Shown one piece after another: positions 23,751 through 34,901 of a DNA stretch of 64,000 nucleotides (the first letter of the stretch is position 1; the number at the start of each line of letters is the position of its first letter). A program made the position numbers and the translations under genes. Source of the stretch: Zanthoxylum bungeanum (taxonomy: Eukaryota > Streptophyta > Magnoliopsida > Sapindales > Rutaceae). The stretch covers positions 62,001 to 126,000 of the forward strand of contig SKCR01017975.1 of NCBI GenBank assembly GCA_019454045.1, read 5' to 3'. Below the pieces are notes generated by a model. It did not search any database. It saw nothing but the letters and a program-made list of their open reading frames with translations, and was not told the DNA's origin.

Positions 23751-26530
23751 CTAGAAGATTATAACGATTTTTCCTTTGCCCTTTTCAACAATCCAGAAGC
23801 CTTTGGCCTAGCCTCGGCTGACTAGAATATCGAAGTAAAGTGCGCCTTGCGCTACTTGCCTTATTGCAAACTTTGACTTTGTCTCCTTGAGAATAGTCAT
23901 TAACTCTCCAAGAATTAAGTATTGTAATTTTATACTTCTAAGATCTAATAATAGATCTATGAAGATCCTTCAATTCCATTATCATACTTTAAGGTTCTAA
24001 TCCTTAGTTCTGATTAAGAAATTAAGGAGTCTATGTGACAAGTTTAATGGATTAAGCACTAAAGTTATCATCACATGAATCTTCCAAAGATCATGCTCTA
24101 CTATTTGCTTAATTCCGGGCTTAGGCCTAGTATGTTATTTTATCAAATAAAGTAACTTATTATTTTCCAGGACCATCCTGAAATTTTATTCCTAATTTGA
24201 AAATTAAACCATTTAAATACATTTTCCCTAGGATTATGTTTTAAATGTCAATCTTTTCAAGTTTATCTTGACTTTAATAGTCCAACTATTTAATCAACGA
24301 TTTCGGTACTATTAATTATAATGATTATTATAGTCCAACTATTTAATCAATAATAATTTAATTATTTTAATACAGTTCAACTGTTTATTAAAACAACAAT
24401 TTAAATATTAGTCCAACTAACATTTAATTTATTTGACGAATGATATTTGTTTGAGCGCGTATGGCAAGTAATTAAAAAAATATTCAAATTCAATTCTTGC
24501 CTCCAACTATTTTTCAGCGAGCCTCTAACCCTCTGTCGAGTACTCGGGAAACCATGTTTCCTAGTGGGCTAGGATCCTGTTAAATGTCACACAATCTTGA
24601 CTTTGGCCAACAAATTGTATGATAATTAACTAGGTAGATCTCTAAGATCAATTAGATCCTATCCAATTCCTAGATCCAGTAGGGGGACATCAAAGTCCGA
24701 AACATATATCTTATATATGCCAATACATCCAATGTATTGCCTAACCTTTTTCCTCTGAATCAACTAAGCCTTGGCTTTGTCACAACAAACTTAGTGATCC
24801 CAGTTAAGCGCGACCCATTGACCATGGAAAGCTTCGTAATCAATGTCGATGGACAAGAAGTGGTATTGACTTTGGCCAACAAACCACAACTTGGACAAGA
24901 CACCGATATGGAACAAAGCTCTCATGATTCAAACACATCCTCGACGGACAAAGGCCTTAACTTTGGCTAACAAACCAATGCCAGTCTTGGATCTTGAGTA
25001 AGAATCACTCAATGGAAGGAAAAACGCTTAATATTTTGCGAGGGTTTTTCGAGTGCAAATTGGCAACCAATTTATTATCTTTGTTAAGGTCTCATCATCA
25101 TACACCCTTAAACATGCATTCTAAATACATAATAAAGCGCGTATAAATAAATAATAATGATATGCGGATGGATACTTAACACATTGATCCTAGATCAAAT
25201 CTCTCATTTTCCTCTCTCCCGCTAGCACAAATATTTGCTTCTACCCGTTACACTACACTTCTAAAGAAACCCCATTTACATTGAGGGGAATAGGTGAGAA
25301 GAGAATACAAAGAATAATGAGGTAATAAGGCTGGGCACGCAGGTCCAATTAATAAATTCCAAATTTATTACAACAATTTCTAAAATTGCCCCACCCATCT
25401 AATATCCATCCGATATACATTATTCATTCATCGCAACCATGTATTCACAGAAGCATGTTATCAATCAATCTAATCAAATTAATTAATCTGATAATTAATG
25501 ACCATCCAATGTTCAAACAACGATTTGATTTTGCACGAGTCAAACTCGTTTTGCGAATAAGTACTCAAAGTACGAATTCTCGAATTGAATTAAACTACAT
25601 AATTAAATCCAATTCAACTTTCATTTAATACTAATTCGCTATTTAATTCCAAATTAAATACTACACTTTATAAACGAACCTTTACGACTTAAATTCCAAA
25701 TTTAATCGCTACGGGTCTCAAAGCCCGATTAACATCCAATGTTTAATTTAATTAAAGTCAATGGGCTTTTAATTAATTTCTTAAGGCGTGGGCTTTTGGT
25801 CAACTCGGGTCAAACCCAATAACCAAAGCCCAATCAAGGAATTACCCCATAAGCCTAGAAATCAATTTAGGCCCATTAGGCCCAATTAAATTATTAAAGG
25901 TCCATTGGTCGCATTTGGGCTTTATGGAAGCAGTTTTGGGCCCAATTGGATCCAACCAATTTAGCCTAAACCTAACTTGATACAACCAAGCCCAATTAGC
26001 CCAATAACAACTTTCAAGCCCAATTTTACCAAATAGGCCCAACATAATTAAATTACAGAAACCCAATTTCACAATTTAATTACATAAAGTGTATAACATA
26101 ATTAATCACCCAAATTAACATTTCTAAAACATCAATTTACACAAATAATCATGCTCATTAACATTAAATCATGTCCAACACAATTTAATCAAAAATCAAA
26201 CCCAAACATGCTCATATAGTCTCGGCAAAAGGGGATTTTCAAAATCGATTCGGTTTCAATCAAATTAAATCCACAATCAACATTTCCCGAATGATTCCAA
26301 CTCATCCAATGAATCAAAAATAAAAAATCCAAGACATTAGGGCTAGTGTTCAATTCGGCCAAGCCAAAGATTTTGGGCTAATTTGTTCCAAACAACATTT
26401 CATGAAATCGATCCAATCAATCTTCAATTCAACATGTTTTAAGCATACTCAATCATCCAATTCAACCAAATCATGCTCAAAATCATTTTACCCAAATTTT
26501 AACCCTAAATCAAATTTCATGCTTTTACTC
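23751..26530 (-). other. C2 gag/leader region, unrecognised
   Basis: The expected gag and leader region holds no gag domain that I can identify. It parallels 13401-16336 in C1, with the same AGTCCAACTA words (24280-24420), the same plus-strand frame (24737-24970) and the same GGCCCA-rich stretch (25730-26045). Conservation of the layout shows a shared family structure rather than random DNA. Confidence 0.5.
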
Positions 26531-26543
26531 CGTTCTGATACCA
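26531..26543 (-). promoter_or_regulatory. C2 primer-binding site (initiator tRNA-Met)
   Basis: On the minus strand this reads TGGTATCAGAACG, one base from the LTR. It matches the plant copia primer site TGGTATCAGAGC closely. It confirms that the right LTR is the 5' LTR. Confidence 0.88.
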
Positions 26544-26544
26544 T

Positions 26545-28579
26545 TGTTGGAGTTCTACGGTACCGAGGATCGAATAACAAGCATAAAACACATGTGAATA
26601 CAATCGAGGAAGTTACGAAATACTTACATCAATCGGTTGAGCGACGCGGTGGACAATAAAAATTATTTTCTGCCCTCTGTCATGCTCGGCAATGAGCTGT
26701 TTGCAGTCCTCATTTTCGGCTTCAATCTTTCTCCATGAAAGCTCCAAGATTTATGAGATGATTCCAAGCTCATGGGTGGACTTCCCTATCACCTTCGCAT
26801 GTCTCAAAAGTGTGGTAACACTCAAGAAATTTGCCACAAATTTGCCACTTTGCTTCCCTTCACTGTCACGGTTTTGCCCAGCAAAAAACAGAAGAAAAAT
26901 ACCCAAATGGGCGTGAGAGAGAGATGTGGGAAGAAGAGAGAGAGTTGGAAATGTGTTATGTTAAATTGATTTCCAAAAACAATAAATAAAACATATACCA
27001 AATTTATGAAAAAGCTTTCAAAAAGTCAACGCAAATTTGGCTCCAAATTTGGCATTAAATGCTATCCACCAACTCACATCAATCACAAGTGACATGTTGT
27101 CAATCACTGAAAATGACTTATGATTTGACGTTTGATTCGACTAGCGATTTGACGCTTGATTTAACTTACGTGTCGCACTCGAATTCAAAATGCGAATGCG
27201 CTCGTAAACAATCCCGGGCTCGGGTTCGCTAATTCCAAATTAACGAATTTTCCGTTGCGACGTAATTAAATGATTATGCCTAGTGAAATCACTATTCATA
27301 TCGCTAACGAATTAATTCTAAATTAACTCGTTCGCCCGAATTAAAATCTAATTTTAATTCCTCATCGAAATCCAATTTCGTATAATATATCGAATATATT
27401 ATTTTTATCGATTAATTCCAAGTTAATCGTTATCTCTCTTTAAATGATATTTTATCCCAGATAAAATATCTCCGTTATTAATCCCAGATTAATTTTCTCT
27501 CTCGTCTAATTAATCACAGATTAATTAAAGTGTGAGTCATACGTCATCGGTGAATCTTCGGGAAGTGACCCATGAGATCCCCGAATATGTTGGCAGTAAA
27601 TTCGGTCGTCGGACTATCTGAACACGTAAGTACCTAGTACTACGTTTTACCGATTTACAAGACAAGGTTGGCTTCTAGCAAAGCGCCATGCCTACCAAAT
27701 TCTCCAGAAACATGTTTACAGGAATAAGCGATCTATATCAGGCGTAATATACGTAGTATTGCGTATTTCGATCCAGTATCGGATGATCACATGCAAGGCC
27801 TGTGGCTGGTATAGTGTCTGCCCCGTACGAAGCATATATCGGATGACGACCAACTAGTCTCTTTATTATCGGATAATCATGACCAAGTCATATTATCCTG
27901 ATGGTTGCAACCCTTTAGAGAACCAGTTCTGTATCCCTACACGATCATCATCTCCATATGACTGGAGTGATACTTCGTCTCGACATCACACCCAACACAC
28001 TACGATTCTCAATATACCCAGTAGAGGCGTTCACAGAACCTTTTAAAGCCCTGGATGACCAAAACCAAAGTATATTGATTGTCGCAAGTATTAGCGGTGC
28101 AAGTCTCAAGTTAAGACCAAATACACCGACCCTGATTTCGGACATCCATAGACACATAGTCATACTACCAATGGAATTCCGAGGGGGTCTATCCAGAGGG
28201 AAGCTGTTTCCCGTATCATCGGTAAACACAACCTCCTATTATACTTGCATGAGTATCCTATACCCAAATATATGATAACTATGTCGTTTGTGCCCTCACA
28301 ACGCGCACAAGTGTAATACTAGTCTTTTACGCATTTATCGATGTCCAATCTTGATAATACTCTGACTAGGGATATTTAATGATTTATCCTTCATGGATTG
28401 ATACTGTCTCATATCATTCTCAATCCAGGAACAAATCATAAGGACCTCCCATCATTTATACATCTTGGTGATCTAATCACAAATGATAAGAGAGCAATCT
28501 CCTTTGTCACATAGTTAATTTGGACAACAACACCATGATCTATACAAATAGTGACGCTATGGGTCATAATTTTCCAACA
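26545..28579 (-). repeat. C2 5' LTR
   Basis: A 2035 bp LTR runs from TGTTGGAGTTCTACGG to CCAACA. It is followed by GTGAT (28580-28584), the right target duplication. The frame at 28520-28966 starts inside this LTR and runs into A1 gag; it is a chance read-through, not a fusion gene. Confidence 0.93.
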
Positions 28580-28584
28580 GTGAT

Positions 28585-28595
28585 TTCACTGATCA
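28585..28595 (+). repeat. A1 LTR, last segment
   Basis: TTCACTGATCA completes the A1 LTR after the C2 insertion, compare TTTCACCGATCA at the ends of A3 (51222) and A1's right LTR (46241). The PBS follows six bases later. Confidence 0.85.
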
Positions 28596-28601
28596 AGTTT
28601 T

Positions 28602-28619
28602 TGGCGCCGTTGTCAGGGA
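28602..28619 (+). promoter_or_regulatory. A1 primer-binding site (tRNA-Asp type)
   Basis: TGGCGCCGTTGTCAGGGA matches the complement of the 3' end of plant tRNA-Asp except for small changes. tRNA-Asp priming is characteristic of Athila-lineage elements. The equivalent in A3 (51229-51246) is one base closer to the consensus. Confidence 0.85.
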
Positions 28620-28726
28620 CTTATTTATCTTTTACTATTAATTTTGGGGTTAGATACATTTATTTGTGTCTAATTTATTTTTACTTATTATTTTTTTTTC
28701 TTGTGTTTCAGGTTCTTAAGCACTAC

Positions 28727-28963
28727 ATGAGAAGAACCAAAAGCTTTGAAATCCGTCCGCATGACCCTGAAATTGAAAGAACAATCAGACATTTGAGAAG
28801 GAAAATGCGAGAAGGCCAAGAAACACTGATCAACATGAACAATCAAGAACCTGAACTTTTGGAGGTTGAACCACCAATTCCCATTCGAGACAAAACAATT
28901 CCGGTGGTTGACAGCTTCAATTCATGTATTGTACTTCCTCCCTTACCAGCAAATGCATGTGAC
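28727..28963 (+). pseudogene. A1 gag, 5' part, interrupted by A2
   Basis: The Athila gag begins MRRTKSFEIRPHDPEIERT and stays in frame to 28963, where A2 inserted. The last five bases, GTGAC, are repeated at 38826-38830. The gag continues at 38831. This fragment is followed at once by the A2 LTR, whose first codon read-through is a stop. Confidence 0.9.
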
Positions 28964-31162
28964 TGATGAGTGGAAAATATATCAATATTTACTGCCCCTT
29001 TTACTTAATATTTTGTTTAGTTTCTCAGGTTTGATGAACGTTTTGATATGTTTTAGTTTATTTTGCAGATAAAATAATATTGGGACTTAATGAAATCATT
29101 TAGGACGAAATATGGGTCAAATAAGGGCAAAAATTGGACTTGACATATTAATTTTGGAGATTGGAAACTTGAAAGGGCGTTTTAACGAAGTGCAGTTTTG
29201 GAAATTCCAGTTTTGTGCATCTGTCGTAATTTGGGCATAACCTTTTACTCCAATATCGGATTGAGCTGATTCAAGTTCCAGACTAAAGAAGACTCAAAGA
29301 TCTACAGCTTTTAATAACAAAATAATTTCTACTTCTGAAGATTTCATGCCCGAAATTGATGAACCATCCAGAAGTGTGTGTGTGTGTAATTATTGAAGTC
29401 ACTTTCAATCATTTTCAAAGCAAAAAAAAAATTAATAAATAAATAATAAAAATTATCAAATCATCACCAAACATTATAAGAGATTAGTGGAGCAATTAAT
29501 AATGGATTTGGTGGAGCAATTAATAATTGATTTGGTGGATGATTTGTTGGAGGCAAAATTTTGCCTATAAATACCAAGCCATTTCATTTGTAAAATTCAT
29601 ACTTTCTTCTAAGGAATTCCTTAAGAATACTAGGAATTCCTTAAGAATACTAAGAAGATTGTATCTTGTTTTTTTATTTACAGCTTTCAGTAATTAATTT
29701 CCGCTTTTGCACTTTCTTTTCTTTACTTTTCAGTTTTTACTTTCCGCAATTTACTTTTACGCGAAATACTTTTCTTTCTTGAATTTTCAGTTTTTACTTT
29801 TCAGTAATGAGAAGGTAACTCCCCTTTGCTGGGGTAAAATGTAAAACTTTTATTACTAATATTTAGATTAATCTCCCTTAATTATAATATATAAACTAGT
29901 TAAACCCTGACTTAACGAGGATACCGCAATATTGGTTGGTTGGTAATTATTTAAATTGGTTTTAACCTGACTAAACTGGATACCACCTGATTGGTCGGTT
30001 GGTAATTAATTATTAATTTGACTTAATCTGGATACTGCCTATATGGCTGGTTGGTAATTATCATGCAAAGTTAATATTAAGGGAGATATCTAAAATATAA
30101 GTAATAAAAGTGGATCCTTTTACCTCATCATTTTCTTTTATTATACTTTTACTTTATTTACTTTTCAGCAATTTACTTTCAGCATTTGCTTTTCAGCAAT
30201 TTACTTTAAGCATTTACTTTTCAGCAATTGACTTTAAGCATTTACTTTTCAGCAATTTACTTTCAGCATTTACTTTTCAGCAATTTACTTTTAGCAATTT
30301 ACTTCGAGCATTTACTTTTCAGTAATTTAATTTCAGCATTTACTTTCCGTCATTTACTTTTCTGCAATTTAATTTTCAGTATTTTACTTTATGTCTTTTA
30401 TTTTATTTAAGTTTTTTACTACCCGTAAATATGTGTCGCAACTAAGCCAGTTATCTGGGGTTGTGATAAAATCCAATATCACCGGTTTATAAGGGGTTAA
30501 ATTATAGTTTGGGTAATTTAAAGGTTTACTTATTAAGTCTTAAGCTTAATGCATCTTGTTAATTGGCCAGTAATAAGATTGATGTGGTAAATCTAAAATA
30601 AACTTGACAAAGGAATTTTAGGTTTCAGCCTTAGACTTAATAGCCCACGATCTTCCTTGAGGATAGATAACCCTTTAATAGATTTCCTTACAGGATAGAC
30701 ATATACCTGTCGGGCGGGGGTAGCCATAATTGGAACTTCAACTTAATGAATCCAGATAATTTGGTTGACATAGACATATGGTTCAATTGGGTTAAACTGG
30801 GTATTTGCGTCTGACCATCGACAGAGGCTTTTGCATAATTTAGTGTTCCAGGTTAGTAAACCTATTTATTACACAAACATAAAATAACCACTTCATCTTT
30901 AAAATTATATTGGAAGAAATCACAACCCTAGATAGTTTTTAATATTAATTTTCTTAAATCTACTTTCGAACAATTTTATTTACTTGTTTTTAAATTTAGA
31001 ATCATCACCATTTCAAATCAATCCAACAACCTGTTAGATATTAGTAATCAGTTGACCTCATAAAATTAATAGATTAGATATTAAGTCCTCGTGGGATCGA
31101 TATTTTTATACTACTTGAATGATACGCGCGCTTGCGTTATACGTGTGTGTAAGCACCGGTCA
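28964..31162 (+). repeat. A2 5' LTR
   Basis: A 2199 bp LTR runs from TGATGAGTGGAAAATATATC to CACCGGTCA. A TATA box, CTATAAATA, lies at 29565-29573. The LTR is related to the A1/A3 LTRs but differs by an expanded array of TTTACTTTTCAGCAAT words (about 30130-30400) and by its end, CGGTCA instead of CGATCA. The small frames at 30110 and 30228 are products of that array. Confidence 0.93.
30130..30400. repeat. Simple tandem array TTTACTTTTCAGCAAT in the A2 5' LTR
   Basis: Roughly fifteen variants of TTTACTTTTCAGCAAT and TTTACTTTCAGCATT follow one another. A matching array lies in the 3' LTR at about 37830-38050 with different copy order. A shorter relative occurs at 29700-29810, just before the GAGAAGGTAACTCCCC block. 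A1 has no comparable array, and A3 only a trace. Confidence 0.85.
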
Positions 31163-31168
31163 AGTTTT

Positions 31169-31186
31169 TGGCACCGTTTCTGGGGA
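31169..31186 (+). promoter_or_regulatory. A2 primer-binding site
   Basis: TGGCACCGTTTCTGGGGA is a diverged tRNA-Asp-type site six bases after the LTR. It differs from the A1 and A3 sites at several positions, which might weaken priming. Confidence 0.75.
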
Positions 31187-31293
31187 CTTATTTATCTTTT
31201 ACTATTAGTTTAGGGGTTAGATACGTTACTTGTATCTAATTTCTTTTTACTTATTGTTTTTGTTTTCTTGTGTTTCAGGTTCTCAGAAACTAC

Positions 31294-32770
31294 ATGAGAC
31301 GAACCAGAAGCTTTGAACTCCGACCGCTTGACCCAGAAATTGAAAGAACCATCAGACAGTTGAGAAGGGAAAGGCGAGAAGGCCAAGAAGCAATAATTAA
31401 CATGGAACCTGAACCGTTGGAGGTTGCACCACCAATTCCCATTCGAGACAGAACCATTCCGGTGGTTGACAGACTCATTTCATGTATTGTACTTCCTCCC
31501 TTACCATCAAATGCGTGTGACATCAAAACATGCATTCAGATGATTCAACAGTCAGTTCAGTTCGGGGGGAATGCAAATGAAGATCCTAATGCCCACATCA
31601 GTAACTTCCTGGAAGTTTGTGGCACTTTCAACTACAACAGAGCATCAGAAAAAGCAATGAGACTGTGAGTTTTTCCATATTCCCTGAAAGACAGAGCTAA
31701 AGCTTGGCTACATTCACTACCAGTAGGTTCTATCACAACTTGGAACACTTTAGCCACCAAATTTCTTGCAAAGTACTTTCCACCAGCCAGAACCGGAAAG
31801 CTGAGGAATGACATCACATCCTTTGTACAACAAGATTCAGAATCCTTTTGTGAAGCTTGGGAAAGGTACAAAGATTTGCTCCGGAAATATCCTCACCATG
31901 AAATTCCAAAATGGCTTCAAGTCCAAACATTCTAAAAAGACTTTCTGGAATAATGAGAACCACAATTGATGCTGCTGCTGGAGGAGCTTTGATGGCAAAA
32001 AGAGAAGATCAGGCCTGGAATTAATTGAAGAAATGGCCAACAACAATTCTTTATGGCCAACAGAAAGGAGCATGATCCAAAGAATTGCAGGAATTTATGA
32101 AGTTGGAGCCAACACAGCACTAAATTCCAAGCTGGATGTGATATACAAATGTCTAGAAACACTTAGCACGCAAGTTGTGAACATCGCTGGAACCACAAGT
32201 TCACCATATGAAGGAGCACCAGAACCAATTCAACATAAAGAAATAGTGAACTACGTTAACAATTTCAACAGACAGGGGAATAATCTATATTCCAACACCT
32301 ACAACCCAGGGTGGATGAATCATCCCAATTTTTCATGGAGCAACAATTCAGGGCAAATAAACAACCCACCACCCGGATTCCAGCAACAGAACAAAGGCCA
32401 GGAGCATGAAAAAGAACCAGGAATAATAGAAGTGCTGGCCCAGTTGAAGAAGCAATAAGCAAAATATGATGCTTTAGCAGCTATGGTTCAAAATCAAGTA
32501 GCATTGAATCAAAGCCATTCAGCCTCTATTAAAGCACTGGAAAATCAAATGGGACAACTGGCCAATGCTCAGAGTTACAGACCGCCAGATACCCTTCCTA
32601 GCAACACTGAACCAAATCCGAGGAACATGGGAAAGGAGCATTGTCATGCCATCATGTTAAAAAGCGGTACTGAAATCAACAAAGATATTGGAATCAAGGC
32701 AACAATTGAAGATATTCCAAAAGAAACAAAGCAACCGATGGAGGAAAAAAAAGCAAAGGAAAAAGAATAG
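31294..32770 (+). pseudogene. A2 gag (decayed)
   Basis: The frame starts MRRTRSFELRPLDPEIERT and is open to a TGA at 31666-31668 (CGT in A3). Downstream it continues through the retrotransposon gag core (SLKDRAKAWLHSLP, FLAKYFPP) to a TAA near 31934. Two single-base losses (near 31940 and 32025) shift the frame. A long open stretch runs 32033-32458 (spacer rich in N, P and Q), and another 32483-32770. Stops at 32456 and 32768 complete the damage. Gag would form the capsid. No CCHC knuckle is visible, which is usual for Athila gag. Confidence 0.88.
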
Positions 32771-32815
32771 ATCACTCCACCTCCACCTTTTCCTCAGTGT
32801 CTTCAGAAAAACAAA

Positions 32816-33337
32816 ATGGACAAGCAATTTGCTCATTTCCTGGAGGTGTTCAAAAAGCTGCATATCAACATTCCATTTGCAGAAGCGTTGGAACAAATGC
32901 CCAGCTATGCCAAATTTATGAAAGACATTCTTTCACGAAAGCGGAGATTGGGAGATTACGAGACAGTAGCATTGACAAAAGAATGCAGCGCCATCATTCA
33001 GAGAAAACTTCCTCCAAAGTTGAAAGATCCTGGCAGTTTCATTGTACCTTGCGCCATAGGAGAACATGACTTTGGTAAGGCTTTATGTGATTTAGGTGCA
33101 AGTGTTAACTTGATGCCTTTTTCTATTTTCAGGAAACTACAAATTGGAGAAACAATGCCCACTTCAGTCTCTCTACAACTTGCTGATAGAACGCTCGTAT
33201 TTCCAAGAGGCGTAGTTGAGGATGTACTGGTCAAGGTTGACAAATTCATTTTCCTAGCAGATTTTATTGTCCTTGATATGGAGGAAGATGCAGACGTGCC
33301 AATCATCATTGGGAGACCATTCTTGGCTACAGGTTGA
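32816..33337 (+). CDS. A2 Athila aspartic protease region
   Basis: An open frame of 173 codons encodes the gag-protease junction and the retroviral-type aspartic protease. The catalytic block is DLGASVNLMPFS, with the aspartate at residue 92 (codon at 33089), and the second conserved block is IIIGRPFLATG near residue 165. A TGA at 33335-33337 replaces a sense codon and separates it from the next frame at 33371. The ancestral product was part of a gag-pol polyprotein, so the ATG at 32816 is only the first in-frame methionine. Protease would process the polyprotein inside virus-like particles. Confidence 0.8.
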   Translation: MDKQFAHFLEVFKKLHINIPFAEALEQMPSYAKFMKDILSRKRRLGDYETVALTKECSAIIQRKLPPKLKDPGSFIVPCAIGEHDFGKALCDLGASVNLMPFSIFRKLQIGETMPTSVSLQLADRTLVFPRGVVEDVLVKVDKFIFLADFIVLDMEEDADVPIIIGRPFLATG

Positions 33338-33370
33338 ACCATTATTGATGTACAAAAAGGAGAATTAACC

Positions 33371-33964
33371 ATGAGGGTACAGGACCAAGAAGTAACATTC
33401 AATGTTTTCAAGGCCATGAATTTCCCAAATGATGAAAAGAAGGATGAATGTTTCAGACTTGATGTGATATATAGTACCTTTCAGAACTCCAATGCAATGC
33501 AAAGTTCTACTGACAAACTTAAAACATGTCAATTGCCTATGGAGCCTGAAGATAAAGCGTCTTGTGCACTGAAAAAGCCAATTCTTGCACTACAAGCAAC
33601 AAAAGAGAAAAAGTTCCATCAGCTCAACGAATTGGAGGAATTTCACAATCAGCCTTTTGAGGATGCCAAATTGTACAAAGAAAAGGCCAAGAAGAGACAA
33701 GATGAGAAGTTAGTGCGTATACAACTTGAACCAGGGCAGAAGGTACTGTTAAACAAATCAAGGGTGAAATTCTTCCCATGGAAGCCAAAATCACGGTGGT
33801 CAGGTCCATTTGTGATCACCATGGTTTTACCAGACAAAGCCGTTGAGATACATGATTCTGACTCCAACAAAACTTTCAAGGTTAAAAACAAGCGTGTTAA
33901 GCACTACTGGGGAGAATCATTTGAGCGACAAAAAGAAAGTGTCACACTTTCAGATCCAGCATAA
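33371..33964 (+). CDS. Protease tail fused in frame to integrase C-terminus (A2)
   Basis: This is a 197-codon open frame. Residues 1 to about 75 continue the region after the Athila protease (VQDQEVTFNVFKAMNFP). From about residue 80 it becomes the integrase C-terminal region (KEKAKKRQDEKL, then SRWSGPFVIT and KRVKHYWGE). RT, RNase H and the integrase core should lie between them, several kilobases in an intact element. The internal deletion therefore kept the frame. Whether the fusion is made is unknown. The A3 copy also keeps this C-terminal block, joined at a different point. Confidence 0.75.
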   Translation: MRVQDQEVTFNVFKAMNFPNDEKKDECFRLDVIYSTFQNSNAMQSSTDKLKTCQLPMEPEDKASCALKKPILALQATKEKKFHQLNELEEFHNQPFEDAKLYKEKAKKRQDEKLVRIQLEPGQKVLLNKSRVKFFPWKPKSRWSGPFVITMVLPDKAVEIHDSDSNKTFKVKNKRVKHYWGESFERQKESVTLSDPA

Positions 33965-34104
33965 ACGTTCGAGCAGTCACGTCTAGCTGACGACTTTAAA
34001 CTTAGCGCTTGCAGGGAGGCAACCCATGCAATTTTTGTATATATTGTGATTTGGTATGATTTAAATTTTGTGTGTTTAGTTTTTGCAGATTAAGACATTT
34101 CAGG

Positions 34105-34653
34105 ATGGAAGAAGTTCTCACAAATCTTCTCAAGCAATTTCCTTCTCTCCCTCAAAACTCTCTGATGAAAGTCTACAAAGCTCGCTTGGAACGGATGAGA
34201 TTACTAACATTCCATGGTGTTCCTAATGACATTCGTTGGGTAATTGAAGCACGAGTCTGATTGGCAGGTGAGTCTTCTGACTCTTTTATTTCACATCTGC
34301 CTAGTTTTGGAAGAAGTACCTATGCAAAGAAACGTAGAGCTAAAAAAATAGGTGTTTGTTACAAATGTACACGCTGGAATTGCAATACTCGTTGTCATTC
34401 TTTAGGAATGGTGTCTGATAATCGCGAAGATAAAATTAAATTCATTAGGGATGGCTTGAGTACGGAGTCTTTGGATGATATATCTTCAACTCTTGAGACG
34501 CATCCCAATGGATATGTTCACATAGCCATTTGCAAATTACATACATAATTCCAAAAAGAAAGACAACAATTAAGTCTTGGGAATCTGACTCAAAAAGACC
34601 CTGTTTGCCAGTTTATAAGAAAATTGGATGGGAAGCTTGTCCCTGAAGCATAG
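34105..34653 (+). pseudogene. Cysteine-rich, viral NABP-like frame in A2 (one of two copies)
   Basis: This is a 183-codon frame including its stop, the same length as the A3 copy at 53539-54087. The N-terminal half is hydrophobic/basic. A basic block (GRSTYAKKRRAKKIG, residues about 69-83) leads into a cysteine cluster C-x2-C-x4-C-x3-C at residues 85-97. The layout resembles the cysteine-rich nucleic-acid-binding proteins of carlaviruses and relatives, though cysteine spacing is tighter than I expect there. This copy has TGA at codon 52 (34258-34260, CGA in A3) and TAA near 34546. The lesions differ from those of A3, so the ancestor was open. Function is unproven, and a host zinc-binding gene is the alternative. 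Confidence 0.5.
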
Positions 34654-34901
34654 ACGTCAATCAAGCCGCTACTTTTCCTGTACATATTATATATCTTTGT
34701 CTTTTCCTAATAATTGTAAATTATTTTGTTGTTTTCTTTTATTTTCTCCGATAGGATCCATACCTTTTTTACTATCACGATTTATTTTACTGTTAATTAA
34801 TAATCGTCATTTGGAAGATACTTGTGCTATTATTACTCACCCTTTTTAGGTTTTATAAATTCAACTCATCATTGCACTTTTGAAGACATCCAGAGTAAAA
34901 C

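Larger units (their letters stand above)
18786..28579 (-). mobile_element. C2: complete-length Ty1/copia element in the A1 LTR end
   Basis: This 9.8 kb element has LTRs at 18786-20819 and 26545-28579, PPT 20820-20832, PBS 26531-26543 and target duplication GTGAT (18781-18785 and 28580-28584). Its pol is in the order integrase then RT on the minus strand. It inserted 11 bp from the end of the A1 LTR, just before the A1 PBS. Coding capacity is destroyed by stops and frameshifts, although both LTRs are intact and similar. It is the best reference copy for this family here. Confidence 0.95.

Noticed and set aside
28520..28966. 148-codon frame as a gene
   Set aside because: It starts in the C2 LTR and runs by chance into A1 gag; only 28727-28963 is real coding sequence.
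29378..29392. GT microsatellite in the A2 LTR
   Set aside because: Only about six GT units and absent from the 3' LTR (TGTGTTGTGTG near 37066); too short to be worth a separate feature.
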